Assembly (NCBI GenBank): GCA_945643635.1
Contig: CALZFC010000015.1
Location: 1,110,001-1,174,000, forward strand
Length of the DNA stretch: 64,000 nucleotides
Source of the DNA: Allodiplogaster sudhausi
Lineage: Eukaryota > Nematoda > Chromadorea > Rhabditida > Diplogasteridae
Direction: 5' to 3'
Positions within the stretch are counted from its first letter, which is position 1, and every line of letters starts with the position of its first letter. A model generated the notes under the pieces. It saw only the letters and a list, made by a program, of their open reading frames with translations. It made no database searches and was not told where the DNA came from. Positions 27,345 to 39,205 of the stretch are shown here, piece by piece. The position numbers and the translations under genes are program-made.

Positions 27345-27512
27345 CAGTGCTGAAATAGTGTCTGGCTCTGGTCTTGGGCCGGGGGGTTACAAACGGTCAC
27401 ACGGCCAACCCGGGTGGCTACAAAGTGAAAAACTGTTTTTAAAAAACAGTTCCGGGCCTTCGACCCGGCGGGGAGTACAAGATTGTCGTGGGTCAGACCT
27501 ATTTCAGCACTG
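27345..27512. mobile_element. hAT-type MITE with intact 8-bp target duplication
   Basis: The 168-bp element has perfect 14-bp terminal inverted repeats, CAGTGCTGAAATAG at 27345-27358 and its reverse complement at 27499-27512. It is flanked by a perfect 8-bp direct repeat, TATGCGTG, at 27337-27344 and 27513-27520. TIRs starting CAGTG and an 8-bp target duplication are the hallmarks of the hAT superfamily. An inner near-palindrome (AACTG followed by T and A runs) sits around 27429-27454. It has no coding capacity, so it is a non-autonomous element. The intact duplication suggests a fairly recent insertion. Confidence 0.9.
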
Positions 27513-27717
27513 TATGCGTGCATTTTCCCGAAATGACAACTGCATATTCTTTTTGAAGGTCAACAATCCAAAAATTGAGAAATTCCTAGTTTGTGCTCAA
27601 CCTTCAGGTAGATTCTGTCACTTTGCCATCTGATTTCTAGTTGCTTTTCCTTAGGTCACGTGGTGATGTGAGAAAATGGTGATTTTCAACAGAGAATGAC
27701 GTTGCGAGCTACGCCGA

Positions 27718-27844
27718 GAGAGGGAGAGAGAGAGAGTAAAAGAGATAAAGAGAGGGAGAGAAAGAGAGAGTAAAAGAGATAAAGAGAGGGAGAGAGAGAG
27801 AGGGAGAGAGAGAGAGGGAGAGAGAGAGAGGGAGAGAGAGAGAT
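27718..27844. repeat. Compound GA-rich tandem repeat
   Basis: A GA-rich block in which a roughly 32-bp unit containing TAAAAGAGATAAAGAGAGGG occurs twice in tandem (about 27731-27794), followed by several copies of a 14-bp GGGAGAGAGAGAGA-like unit. It is a simple satellite, not a CRISPR array: there are no unique spacers. Confidence 0.85.
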
Positions 27845-28068
27845 AAGCTTGTCAAGGGAAGGCATTCAAGAGGGCACAAGCGTACACTCGAGCAAATGAG
27901 ATGGCAGTCATTTTATGGATAGAACACACTCAATCAGCGACCCAATTATTACAGAAGAATTACTTCCTGTAGAAAACATGCCTCAAAGAAGGAAGACGAC
28001 GTTTGAGAGAGAGGGAAAGTTGGTGGGCAGCACAGCGACCGGCTAATTGTAAGCAAGAAATTATGAGC

Positions 28069-28070
<2 letters not shown>

Positions 28071-28105
<35 letters not shown>
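28071..28105. repeat. (GA)n microsatellite
   Basis: Near-pure GA dinucleotide tract in the OSGIN-REC8 spacer. Confidence 0.88.
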
Positions 28106-28110
<5 letters not shown>

Positions 28111-29596
28111 GTGGAAAGAGAAAAATGGAACTTAAAGTATGGCGATATGAAAATATTAATGTTTAAAAAACATGAAATTAAGAAAAGCAAAAATTTCCTG
28201 AAAAAAAAAACCAAAAGTTGTTCCAAGAAGGTGAGAACGTGTGGAAAAGGTGATGAAAGAGTGTGATTCCATAGCTGGTTGTGTCCTCGTTAGGAGTGAG
28301 TTTAGAGAACAGAAAGGTGGATAGGGAAGGAAAATGCAAGGAGAGGTGGAGAGTGATGAGAGAAATGAAGTGGAGACAAAAGAGAAGAAGAGCAGCGATG
28401 CTCCACACCCTTTCGTTTTTCTTATCCCGTTTTCTTTTCTCTTTCTCTGTCCTCTCCAACATCAGAATATATTCTCGTTCGATTTATTGAATGATAGGAA
28501 ATGGCCAGCTAGTTTGATCTTCATTGGACAAGATTCCCTCGACGTATTTTACAACACAATGCTTTAGTGTAATTGCATATATATGTCCTGAGGTCTTTAC
28601 TTTCACAACCGCCTACACTCTTTCCCAACTTTTTTTTTGTTCTAGCCAGGAATGGTCGATACGAATATAAAAATCTCACTTCACCTTGTCCACTCCGTGG
28701 AATGGGCAGAAGCCTGAAGCAGGAGAAGGAAGCAGATAGGCATTTGACAGCCATTAAAAAATATTACTAGTTTTATCCTCAGATGTCATTACCGCTGAAG
28801 TTCAACAGCTCGTTTCGATCACCAGTCAATTGACAGCTACTTGAATAATTCGCTTCTCCACACTATTACCTACGCTTTAATTAAGTTTAAACTTTTAGCA
28901 CTACTATTCACCATGCAGTCATCTTCAAGACCACATTACTGTTTATGGCTAGTCCTTTCCCTTCCGACCTTGAACCATAAATATTAAAAAAGAATAATTA
29001 TATTTTAATTAAGCGAAGAAGGAAAACAGAGTGGCAGATCAGTCTTGCGAGAACGCAGTGAAAAGAGGCAGAGATAGGGAAACAGTATGGTAGAGGAGAG
29101 AGAGAGAATGAAAGACGAGAGGGAGAGGGAGAAAGAGAGAGAATGAAAGAAGAGAGGGAGAAAGAGAGAGAATGAGAGAGCGCGCACGAGGGTGAGCAGA
29201 CAGCACGAGATGATACAGTACTTAACACTTACTATTCTCTTCGCTGGTCAGCCACTTTCCATAGCACCTCGCCGCGGCCATATCTCTGGTATGGAAAAGA
29301 AGGAATACACTGTGTTCGACAATGTATACTCTTGATTTCAGGACTGGTATACCTCACTCCAATTCTTCGTACTTTATGAACAGAACAGCTTTATTAAAAC
29401 AATCAACTTAGGCAATTTACAGAACGGGCGACGACATAACATCGAATCATACAATTCATATGCGACCAAACTACTCAAAGTATTAGCGAATCGAGTGATT
29501 TCACGTGCTAACCAATAAAAGAGTACGGTATTGTGCCAAAGGCACACTGCAACAGTATACGGTAGAAGGGGCAGGGGGTAAGGTAGCGTGAGATTC

Positions 29597-29663
29597 CCAC
29601 CTCCCATCATTCCGGCCCGATTTTCCCATTTCTTCAAAATCAGGCAGGAATGATGGGAGGTGG
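29597..29663. other. 67-nt hairpin with a 28-bp stem
   Basis: The arm 29597-29624 pairs with 29636-29663 at 26 of 28 positions, including 17 perfect pairs at the base (CCACCTCCCATCATTCC). The loop is 11 nt. Outer bases 29572-29576 (CAGGG) and 29684-29688 (CCCTG) are also complementary, but no target-site duplication flanks them. It could be a small foldback element or a hairpin RNA precursor; the sequence alone cannot decide. Confidence 0.6.
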
Positions 29664-30062
29664 AAGTGGGCCAGCGAAATCTGCCCTGGGTGAACACAGC
29701 ATTTACAGATATAATAGGAGCGCCTCGGTCTTAGATTAAAGGTGGGGTCATACACTAATGGTTACGAATGTAACAACAGTAAATTAGTGCGTATGGTACA
29801 AGAAAGAAATCTTTGAGAAATCAGCGAGGGGCGAAAAGCATGAAATTGAGGAACAACAAGAAATAACCTAACTGGACAACAAAAACAGTAGCAAAGTAAG
29901 CCTGATTCTCAAAAGTCATATGCTCAAAGCATTCACAAGAAAACAGGAGTAAGGAATCAGAAAAAAAAGCAAAAAAAAACATTTATGATTATTGCTAGCC
30001 TTATTAGTACATGTTACAATGTAATCAATCCGTGAGAATAGCAAGTACTCCAGTGTTTGCCC

Positions 30063-33000
30063 TCACAGGGCATCCGATTCCATTGCTTCTTCGTACTCCT
30101 CATCTTCAATTGGATGTGGAGGGAGCGACTGCTTGTACTGCCTGCCCGGAATGGGGAACAGCTTGATGGGCCCGTACGTCTCAGACTGCTCCGCATTCAT
30201 CATACCCTCTTTTAGCAGCACTAAATAGTGAAGTTATACATTGCAAGGCACACATCAAATTAAGCACTAAAAAGAGGGAGAAGAGAGAGAAGGCAGACAG
30301 ACAGACAAGGAGAGAGAGAGAGAGAGAGATCTCCTAACCAAGGGCGTAGTAGAAGAAGCGAGTAGCCGTGGCAGCATTTGAGTCCTTCGGGATGATATCG
30401 CTGAAGAGAATGAAGCCATCCGCCGTACATTTCGAAAGGGCGCTGTAATGATTCCATAAGTTACAAACAGAGGGAAAAGACATTGTCGATTTGGCAGACT
30501 CACCCTGATTTTGGGTTTCCCAAAAGCGCTACCCCACAATGTTTTGAGGAATATCTTGGTAGAAACAGCTAAGCCACCCTGTTTTCCGGGCCCAATACTT
30601 ACTTCCGCACCCTAATCTTCTGGGTCGTCGACAGTGGCTTTTATTCCCAGAGTACAAATAATTTATAGGTGTTCAGGACGCCACGTATTCAAGACATTCT
30701 TCTTTTTCCCTTGGCAATTGACATCCACTCAAGTCTCATAGCTGGGGATAGAAGTTCCCTCTCAATAACTTCCCCTCCACTATTTTCTTGTATATTCTTC
30801 CCTTCACACCCCAAATGCTCACTTCTCAATGGCCGAGCGTATCTCTTCCTCCGTTGCTGCTGCAACACTCCACTTCTTACGCGATGAAAGTAGAGTCTCG
30901 CTGGTGCGATCAGATGCCAGCAGAGAGGTTTCCGCGGTACGGAGAGGGAGAAGTTCTGGAAGAGGAGAGAGAGAAGAAGAGAAATAGAGAGAGAGAGAGG
31001 GAGAGAGAGAGAGAAGGAGAGGGAGGGAGGGAGAGAGAGTGAGAAGGAAGAGAGTCAGAGGGTGTACTGATCTCAGAGTACCTTCGATATCGTTCGTCTT
31101 TTCTCGGCGTTGCTCTGCCGCATTCGATGGTCGGCTCAGCTCCACATCAAGCAACTGCAATTTGTGTCTTATTTCGTCGGACTTGAGTTAAACCAAGTTC
31201 TTCAGAATACCTATATAAAAAAACAAAAGCCTGCAAAGAGTGAAAGGACCTCGTCAAAGTATCGTTGGGGATCTGCATCTCTGTTTTCCTGGAGAGATTG
31301 GTCCGGAAGAGGGTTGTCGAGGGGCTCTGGCATGGCAGTCAGATCCGGCTGCTGCTGGAAGGACACCTCCTGGGCTTCCTCTGGCGCTCTTCCTACGAAT
31401 ATTAGTATTAGCAGGGTGTTTTCGGAGGCCAATATACTCAGAAAGCTTTATTAATAACTGGTTCTTTAGAGTTGCACATTTTAATTGGAAAGAATCACGG
31501 AGTGATGGACTAGTAGCAAACAGCATTAAATAGCCTCAAGTTAGAATATTATCTTCTGAGGAAGATATCTTCTCAATACAGTCACTGACCACCCTCTCCC
31601 CTGACTGGCGGCCACGCATCTCCCACTGCCTCGCGATCCACCCAGTCTGACCATCTGAATGCACTCACTAATCATACACAGGTTGGTCGTCTCACATCTT
31701 ATCCAATAAAATAATTATAATGAGACCTCATTGGCGCCGTCCTTCCGTTCTTCGCGTCTCCCTCCTCTGGCATGGGTTCAAGTTGGAGTGGGTCAAGGTC
31801 AGCTGCATGCTGCTGTTGTTCGGCTTCTTGCTGTAAATGGAGATTGTGATAGATGCAACTCCGCCAAATATTTTCCGATATCAAGATCAACACGCTTCCA
31901 TAAAAATCTCTTAATAATAAAGGCAAAAACAGCTTTTTGTCTTCCTCTGTGGAAGTAGTAACAGAAAAGCAAACTTTAAGAAAATACGGAAGAAAAGCCG
32001 GAGCTGTGAAACTGGATAAGCTTCATTGGATTTCGTAGGATTAAAAGAAATATATGGGAATTAATTTTTATTACAAGTTTCGTTGGAAGCAGGATGAAAC
32101 CTCCAGAGTTTGTAATGACGCAATGTTTTCCATAAACGACAGCGCCATGTTCCCTCCTCACTTGACAATACCTGTTCTGCTTGAAGTGTCTGCTCTGGTG
32201 GACGGATCTCTTCTTCTTCTTCCTCGTCTTCTACGAGCTCATCCAGCAGAATCATGTCGCTATCCTTAACATATTTCTTATTTTCATAGCAAAGTTAAAG
32301 ATTACTCAAGAATGTTACTTATAGCTACAGCAAATACATAAGTCTAAATTAACCAATCCACAATACATACTACGGAATTGGTCCACATTGCAAATCTCAT
32401 AAAAAACAAGTACAAAAACCGCTGAAAAAGTCCGTGACTATACGAACATTGAGCCGTTCTCCACTCGGCCCGATCCGCATTGCTTCCTCCAGTGTCATCG
32501 CTTCTCCTTCTCTTCTGTACTCAATATCCTCCAGGAAGTATTCCATGTCCTGGTTGTCTAAACAAATTCTTTCTTTTAAATATAGAATTAATTGACGCTA
32601 TCAAAGGACAGGAATAAGACGCTCTAACGCTTGGAGCAGAGAGTAGGAAGGAAGGGTCTAGGAGCGAGGAGTTGTGCGGCGGGGATGACGCGATTTGCCG
32701 CTGGCCGGAACGCGAGATGAGAGGGAGGAGGGTTGGGTGCAGGCACAAGATCCTGAGAAAAAAATCGTTGATAATGCGATGATCTTCAGTTTATTAGTAG
32801 TATGGTTTAAAGAGTTAATACGAGTACAAGATAGTGACTCCAGCGGCGAAACACTACGGAGCTAGCTTTTATCCATAAATTGAGATAACTAGCTCCTCAT
32901 CATAGTGGAACTGAAGTAAATCAAAAAACGCACATTGACCAGAGAAGAAAAGTCGGCCACCATTGCTCGCATTTCTTCCTGAAAAGATTTTGGTTGGTGG

Positions 33001-35650
33001 TAGATAAACTAGCAAGTTGCAAGAAGTAGAGTAAACGAGTGGAACCTTCGGAATACACGTCTCTTCGTCGATTACCACTCGCCGGCGTCTCGGCCTGCGA
33101 CGACCCGAGGGAGTCGCAAACAGCGGCTGGGGGGCATTCCGAGGAGCGAGGACGACTTCGTCGTCAGGGGCAACTGGTGGTGCGGGAGGGAGCGCGGCGG
33201 CCACACCGTCCATCGCGAGGGGGTCTACAAGAAAGAAAACAGTACGAAATAGTACACATATGCACGGCTTCACAACCGTGTTGAGTTGGCGTTTGAGCTT
33301 CAGTGAGATCCATTGGCTCGGCAGCTGGCTGATGCGGAGGCTACAGAAATGATTGTGTTACAAGTAATTTACGACTCGAACCTCTCCCTTGACCACTAAA
33401 AAAACCTGAGCGACGGCATCCAGGAATGCAAAGTCATAATCGATAGCAGGTGGTGGTGGCAGAGAATCTTGTGGCGGCGGAAGATCCATTTGGGGACCGA
33501 GATCGTCCCAGGCTTGAGATGCTCGGAGGCGAGGAGAAGTCTGAAGGAACCAAGTAGTAAGAGAATGGAAGCTATTATTGCAGAGGATCAAACAACAGAA
33601 GAACAACTTACTAAAGTGAATCAAGGAACAAATATAAAGGTGGAACTAGGGCCGAGAAAGAAAAGGAGAAAGAGAGAGAACATATCCCACCACATCGTCC
33701 AGCAGTATATCCGCTCCAAAGGGCCGTCCGGATGCGCGAGAAGCTGCACTTCGTCTGAAACACGGCTTACATTCTTTGATCGGATGGTTTGGAATCAGCG
33801 ATTAGATAGCGATAAAAGTAACAATTGGTGCCCATACAATAATTTCATCTATTCCCGCTGCCCGCACCTGAATGCCTCCAAGTCCTCCGCCTCCATCGTC
33901 TCCCGCTCTGCTGCTCTCTTTTTCTTGGCTGCTGGCTCAATGCCAGCTGCAGACGCATTCATAATCACTTCCATGCTTCTGTCTTCGCCCGAGGCACGTC
34001 CCGCTGCCACGGCTGAACTTTCGTCGGAAGCCGTCCCGTAGTCGTACCTAAAGAGGGAGGGACAGGGGAGATGAGGAGAGACGAGAGAGTGAGATATAGA
34101 GAGACAAGAGAGAGAAAGAGAGAGGAGTGGAACGATTGTGAAAGGGTAGAAAAGCATAATACTGGTGACATCGGAGTTAGTGGGAACTAGTGAAGCCCTG
34201 TTATGCCTCGACCACTTGCCTCTGCAGACTGACCAGAGTGCCTGCTCCTCGGTGAGCGGCGCCAGTTCCTCTCCGTAGTCATAGCGGAAGCGCTGCGAAA
34301 TGAGGAAATCGTCGTCCGGCAGAGTGATGGCCGCCAGGTTGTTCGTGTTCACGATGTGCATGTCCTGGAAAGGACGGCGGATGTTAGAAGCAGGCAGTTT
34401 GGCATGGTTCATTGGTGAGCAGACAAAGGTGGGGCAGCAAGGGTCCTAACTGAAAGGGTCATCCTTCTACTTAGGTAAGTGTTTGTAAAAAATATGACGC
34501 CAGTAACACTTGATTGGACTACTCGAACTGATTCCTTTAACCTAATTGTTATTTTAAAAAAAAGGGAAACACCAAGACTGTCTCGATCCCTCACCAAGAA
34601 CTCCATAGTGTCGTGAGGCTGAGGGAGGTTCGGATCGATTTGATTAATGTCGACGAACACATCCTCGTACTCCCCCCTCCGTGCACGCTTCCCTTTCTTG
34701 CGGCGGTGGTTGGGCGTGTCAGGACTGAAACGCATGGCAATTTACGAAAAAGAACGATTGAATCCCCGTTGCGATGTTAAAGATTAGTTATTTACGGTCG
34801 TGAATCCAAGAAAATTATGTCCATGTTCAAAGTTACTCCATTTTCAACAATTCTCTTATCAGAGCTGCGTGACAGGGTTTTAACGTTTGAAGCCCACTGA
34901 GGACACTATGGAGACCCAAACCAGTAACGCATCAGAACTGAGAAGAAAAGGAAGTCGGTTGAATGTATTTCAAAATGCGACGAACAGGTCGATACTGTTG
35001 AAGACAGCTGCGAAGGCAGCGCTCAGTGGCTCCGCTCTTTTCTTCGCGCAAATCAGTTCTTCTGAAGTCTCATGTTGGATAAAATTGAGGATATTATTGT
35101 ACACCGATTCTTTAATCTATAAAAATTCCCATTTATGATATTTTCAAGCCATAAATGTAAGGTATCTACTACAGAATTCAGAACTTGACCAAAAGAATCA
35201 ACTAAGCCACATACCCAGAAGCAGCTCTACCTGCCGCAAATGCAGACGGCAGGTGCCGAAGAAGAGCTGCGCAAGCAGGTAGAGACTGAAGCGATTGCCG
35301 ACTCGGTTCGAGCCCACCGGAACATGCTCAACCAGCTCCTCACTGTAAGTATAAAGGAGAATGTTCAAAAACGAAAGAAAAGCTATTCAAGTACATTATG
35401 AGATTGCGTACCAAATAGCTTTGATATCGACGCGCTTTACTTCATCCTTGGATATTTTTCTGAAAGCGGCCTGCTGCATCATTGATACCTTCCTAAAGCA
35501 ACCAGGATTGCATATCAAAGAAGAGAAAACTGCCACAACACTATAATAGACTACAACAGAAAAGAAGTCCTTAATAACTGATTTTCAAGCATACCAAACA
35601 ATCGCAAAGCGAGCATTTTTCCGGACAAGCAAGTCGAAGCTGTAGAACAT
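30063..35650 (-). CDS. REC8: REC8-type meiotic cohesin kleisin
   Basis: Alpha-kleisin subunit that closes the SMC1-SMC3 cohesin ring in meiosis. Twenty-three minus-strand exons keep phase: 35650-35595, 35492-35412, 35342-35215, 35061-34982, 34896-34796, 34724-34595, 34364-34234, 34047-33868, 33754-33691, 33540-33406, 33340-33277, 33224-33046, 32978-32940, 32752-32629, 32557-32448, 32264-32172, 31830-31727, 31654-31593, 31392-31250, 31181-31082, 30955-30823, 30442-30339, 30208-30063 (stop TGA), giving 828 aa. The N terminus begins MFYSFDLLVRKNARFAIVW, like the MFY...ATIWLAA start of the Rad21/Rec8 N domain, and continues with RFSLYLLAQL. IDPNLPQPHD resembles the VDPRLPSPFD of REC8. RRRRVVIDEETCIPKEEM is the conserved central block (human REC8 has an ETQISPEKF-like segment). 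The C terminus (ATRFFYYAL...YGPIKLFPIPG) is the winged helix that contacts SMC1. REC8 is preferred over RAD21 because of the VDP/ETxI segments; a RAD21 or COH-3-like paralogue is the alternative. It is the last gene of the same-strand cluster. Confidence 0.85.
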
Positions 35651-35767
35651 GTTGAAGAGCGGTACTAAAATATTATTTTAGCAGTAAAAAGTTATTGCTT
35701 AACCGAACACATGCCAAAACAAGGCATCCGAACAAATCATGCAGCCGGCGTCCTTTAAGGTATTCGA

Positions 35768-36635
35768 TCAATCGAGTGGAGAATTAGTTTCCCGCCAGTG
35801 TAACTTCACCACTTAGTATTGCACAACAACAACACCATCACATTCAATATGAGAAATTCACCAACAATTAATCCACCGAAACACTTACAGCCGTATTTCT
35901 TTTTTGTGATCGACCAAATATCGCATTTCTTGTCCAGTGTGCAGGAGAGCTTGCCCAGGAAGACATCCAGAATGGCCTACACAAGGGTGTTCACTGCCTT
36001 GTCATTCGCAGGCAATTTTCATGGGGATTTATCCCACAGTATTGTCATTCCTGTACTCTCAATATGTTCATATATTCTGCAATTCCCAACGAATAACGAA
36101 CAGAATGTTTAACACTTAAATTGTTGTCAAGATAAAATTCAATAAAACATTAATTAAGTTAGAGTGACATCTCATATGCGAAGCATTTCTATCAATAAAT
36201 ATGCATAAACAGTCAGCTAAACTACCTCGTTGCTCACGAATAGAAAAGGCTAGATAGACAAGCAATGAGCGGATTCTGTCAGGGAGAAGACATAAAAGAT
36301 GGACTGTTCTTGCATTAGCACACCAATTCCTGATAGACTCGTGAGAGGAGCATGAAACTGCACATTAAGAGTTTGACTTGTCTAGCCGAGAATACGCAGT
36401 CTTCTTCTTACTTGTCACCAGGATTGGCCAAGGTCACCAAACGGGAGCAAACAGAGATTTGCTGCAAGAAAGCTAGAAATCAAACTTTGCTACAAATATC
36501 TAGCACTCCATGAGATAAGTAGGTGCCTATTCGCGTCGCATTTGGAGTCTCACTCAGAGCTAGATCACTACTGTACACGTTGACGATGAGAAAAGAATAC
36601 GGTAGATCAATGAGGAAATCATTGTATCGACTCAT
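35768..36635 (-). CDS. Unrecognised small gene between FBXO7 and REC8
   Basis: Five minus-strand exons join with consistent phase: 36635-36601, 36570-36507, 36461-36412, 36357-36324, 36275-36238. They begin at ATG with MSRYNDFLIDLP and run through LVTLANPGDNFMLLSRVYQE. A sixth exon, 35972 to about 35890 (donor GTAAGT), and a terminal piece ending TGA at 35768 are likely, but all three frames of exon six are open, so the C terminus is unresolved. The product would be roughly 110-120 aa. No signal peptide, membrane segment or known motif is evident. The stop lies only 117 bp from the REC8 start. The evidence is five phase-matched junctions, not homology. Confidence 0.4.
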
Positions 36636-37106
36636 TCAAAGAAATAATTATTGCATAAATAACATGCTCAAACAGAGAAAAGTCTCCGTAGTATCCATAA
36701 AGGCAGGCCAACTAATGATCCAAAGTTGCAGGAAAGTGAACTCTTTTCTTGGCAGTTATGAAGAGGCACAAACGGAGACTATTGCTTTCACTGCAAGTCA
36801 GTTGCAGAAAACAGGGATGAGAGTTGGCGGATGGAAACGAGAAAACACAAAGAAAACGAAGAGTTCTAAATAGTCTGACTACCGTTCAGGTCACAGAATG
36901 GACTTCTTTGTACAAATGCATGAGGCAATGAAACGTGTCAGAGGTATGTGCAATGCCATTTGGAATCATAGAGAATAAAGTGAAGAACAGCCGGGGTTCA
37001 GAGAGATAAGGAAGGGAGGGGCACCGTAAGAGGACATCTGAAGGAGATGAGTAATGGTCGAAGTTGACGGTGGATGGAAGTGGGGATAAAAGCTACCGAA
37101 GCACTT

Positions 37107-37236
37107 TTAGATGAAATCGTTGCGGTCATTCCAGTGGTGGAAGGGGCGGCTGGGTCGGGCAGGGCGATCAAGAGGGCCCAGCGGGCCCTGTCCTCCGAAG
37201 GGGTCACGGTCACGCTTCAAAGAAAAAGTGAGAGTA

Positions 37237-37267
<31 letters not shown>

Positions 37268-38967
37268 CACGAGTGAGAAGAGAGAAACGAAAGAGATGGA
37301 GCGAGAGGAAGCTGGCTGACCTGGAGATCGAGGTTAGGACCGGGCTCGTCGAAGGGATCGAAGAACCGAATCCCAGGAGGTCCACCGGGAGGAGGACCGT
37401 TGAATGGCCCAATCGGCATGTCAGGATCCGGACGGTTAGGGTGGAAGGGGTCAATCAGTGGATTCGGACCGGGCGGACGGGGAGGGCGTTGCAGCCATTC
37501 ATCGGGTGAAGCTGAAGAAAGTGTCATCACATTGCACTTGCGAGAGAAACATAAAATGAGATAGAAAGAGAGCGAGGAGAATGAAAGAGAGAAAGAGAAA
37601 ATGAACTGACGAGCAGGCCTGACGCGGTGCTGGTGAACGCGCATGTGGCGATCGTAGGAGATGGCGTTCTGCTTGCGATAGTACTCCGCGCGGAACGCCG
37701 AGTCTGACATCTCAAACCACGCATTATCAGTTGACTATTAGATATGAAGGAAACAATTAAGGCTACCTGCCTTTTTTCAAAATTCACCAGAATTATTCGA
37801 CAGAAAGCAAAAAATAAAAATAAACATGACGAATAGGGAAATAAGTGACAGCATCATCGACAACTGCATTTGGAAATTCGTCCTCGAAGCGGGGCTTCCA
37901 GTAAGATCGGTCAATGTGGCGAGAAGAGAGCAGGTTGCTGAACACGAACTTCTTCAAATCTTCTCCATTTCAACTTCGTAAACTTTGCATGCAACTTTAC
38001 GGAATGAATTGAATCAGACATTAAATAAGAATCCGTTTCTGTTTTATTTACATCATAGCCCCGGCCACATAATGACTTATCCAAATCTCTACAATTCAGA
38101 GACCTTTTATTCCCTGTTCATGTGAATTGATCCCTAACCGGAGTGAACGCGAAGTTCCGATGAGACGGGCGAGGTCTCGTGGCTTCAGCAGATTGAGAAC
38201 GGAATCCAGCACGGGAGTTGCAGTGAGAAGGCGAGAGAGGGACGTCACTATAACAAGAATACAACATCAAGTGAAAAAGTAATCATATATCTCTAACATG
38301 CCAATCCAATCATAACACAACTCCAGACAAAAAAAGGCCATGTTCGCGTACCGTTCCCGGCCTTTGCCAGTGCGCGTCCAATCATGTCCGTGATGCGTCG
38401 CTGTGCTTCGAGGGGCAGCACGGTAATCGGAGGCTCGAACTGCAATTAGGAGTATGGTAATAGAAGATCAAGGGATTCACAAATCACAGCATTCATTATA
38501 TCACAGGAAATAACATCGAAAACTACTAAAAGAACAGTAAAAGTGACTGAACCTCTGCCTCATCCGGATTCGGCCTGCGGGTGATGGAGACAATTGCAGC
38601 GAGAGGAGAAGAGGAGATCACGAGGACGAGAGTAGAAAACGTGCTTCTGAGATTGAAAAGGGGTTAAATGACATGTAACTAAAACCGGCCACTTCAACCT
38701 GTGATCCATCGCATCCCTGGGCTTGTAGTTGTCGTGAGTCTGAAGAGGAGAAGAGACGTCTCGGCTGATCAACTGCAAAGAGTTCCTTTGTTATTAGCCA
38801 AAAAAAAAGAATAAACAAATGGAAAACGTATTTCCATGCCGTTGACTCCATGGAAAATTACTGTCGCTTGACCTGGGATTTGCATATCTACTTACCTCAT
38901 ACCCTTCATGATGCAGCAACGCTTCGATGTGCGCCTCCAGCTTACGCCGGAATTCGATCTCAGTCAT
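37107..38967 (-). CDS. FBXO7: F-box only protein 7 / Nutcracker-like
   Basis: Substrate adaptor of SCF ubiquitin ligases that also binds the proteasome inhibitor PI31 and regulates proteasomes. Nine minus-strand exons keep phase: 38967-38896, 38772-38699, 38646-38553, 38439-38352, 38247-38139, 37937-37826, 37710-37611, 37511-37321, 37214-37107 (stop TAA), giving 315 aa. Residues 1-80 resemble the FP domain shared with PI31. The segment from VLPLEAQRR to LKPRDLARLIGTSRSLR (about 85-145) fits the F-box. SYWKPRFEDEFPN and the FRAEYYRKQN block match the WRFLYLRDF and WKELYRKRH segments of vertebrate FBXO7. The C terminus is a PNPLIDPFHP/GGPPG/RDRDPFGG proline-rich tail ending near RNDFI, like the RxDP-containing tail of the family. 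The N-terminal ubiquitin-like domain of vertebrates is absent, as in the short insect protein Nutcracker. PI31 (PSMF1) was considered but lacks the F-box. It lies 238 bp downstream of PUS7. Confidence 0.83.
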
Positions 38968-39205
38968 TACTTATCCTGAAGGATGATAAAATCTAACTTC
39001 CTCTTAGATCGGCGGAACAACAAGAGATAACTACGGCCGATAAAACGGCTAACCACACAGAACACATCATCACAACACCTTGTCACCTTTATCGACCGGA
39101 CACAGCATCTACTACAGTGATGCTTATCAACAAGAATGAGTAACAATTAACGATCAAACTCGAATTCCCGTAACTTATACAATAGATTTAACATTAATTA
39201 TCATT

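Larger units (their letters stand above)
25562..30062. other. Spacer between OSGIN and REC8
   Basis: About 4.5 kb with no exon chain I can support. It contains GA-rich tracts (about 26455-26480, 27718-27844, 28071-28105, 29095-29180), a CT tract near 26966-26985, a G-run near 26880-26897, a MITE (27345-27512) and a strong hairpin (29597-29663). Upstream exons or the promoter of OSGIN and the 3' UTR of REC8 must lie at its ends. Confidence 0.5.

Noticed and set aside
27718..27844. Regularly spaced repeat units suggesting an array
   Set aside because: Units are tandem GA-rich copies with no unique spacers in a eukaryotic spacer; a simple satellite.
29233..29281. A minus-strand ATG exon (MAAARCYGKWLTSEEN) with a good GTAAGTG donor
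   Set aside because: It ends in phase 1, and every acceptor tried before the first firm OSGIN exon gives a stop or the wrong frame. It may still be a 5' exon if a linking exon exists.
29572..29688. CAGGG...CCCTG ends around the hairpin as a hAT MITE
   Set aside because: The flanking 8-mers (AGAAGGGG and GGTGAACA) do not match and only 5 bp of the outer ends pair.
34908..35344. An apparent two-exon + strand gene (start METQTSNASELRRKG, second exon with a GTAAGT donor at 35345)
   Set aside because: The same bases on the minus strand encode the REC8 N-terminal exons (35342-35215, 35061-34982) with matching phases and clear kleisin residues, so the + strand frames are antisense shadows.
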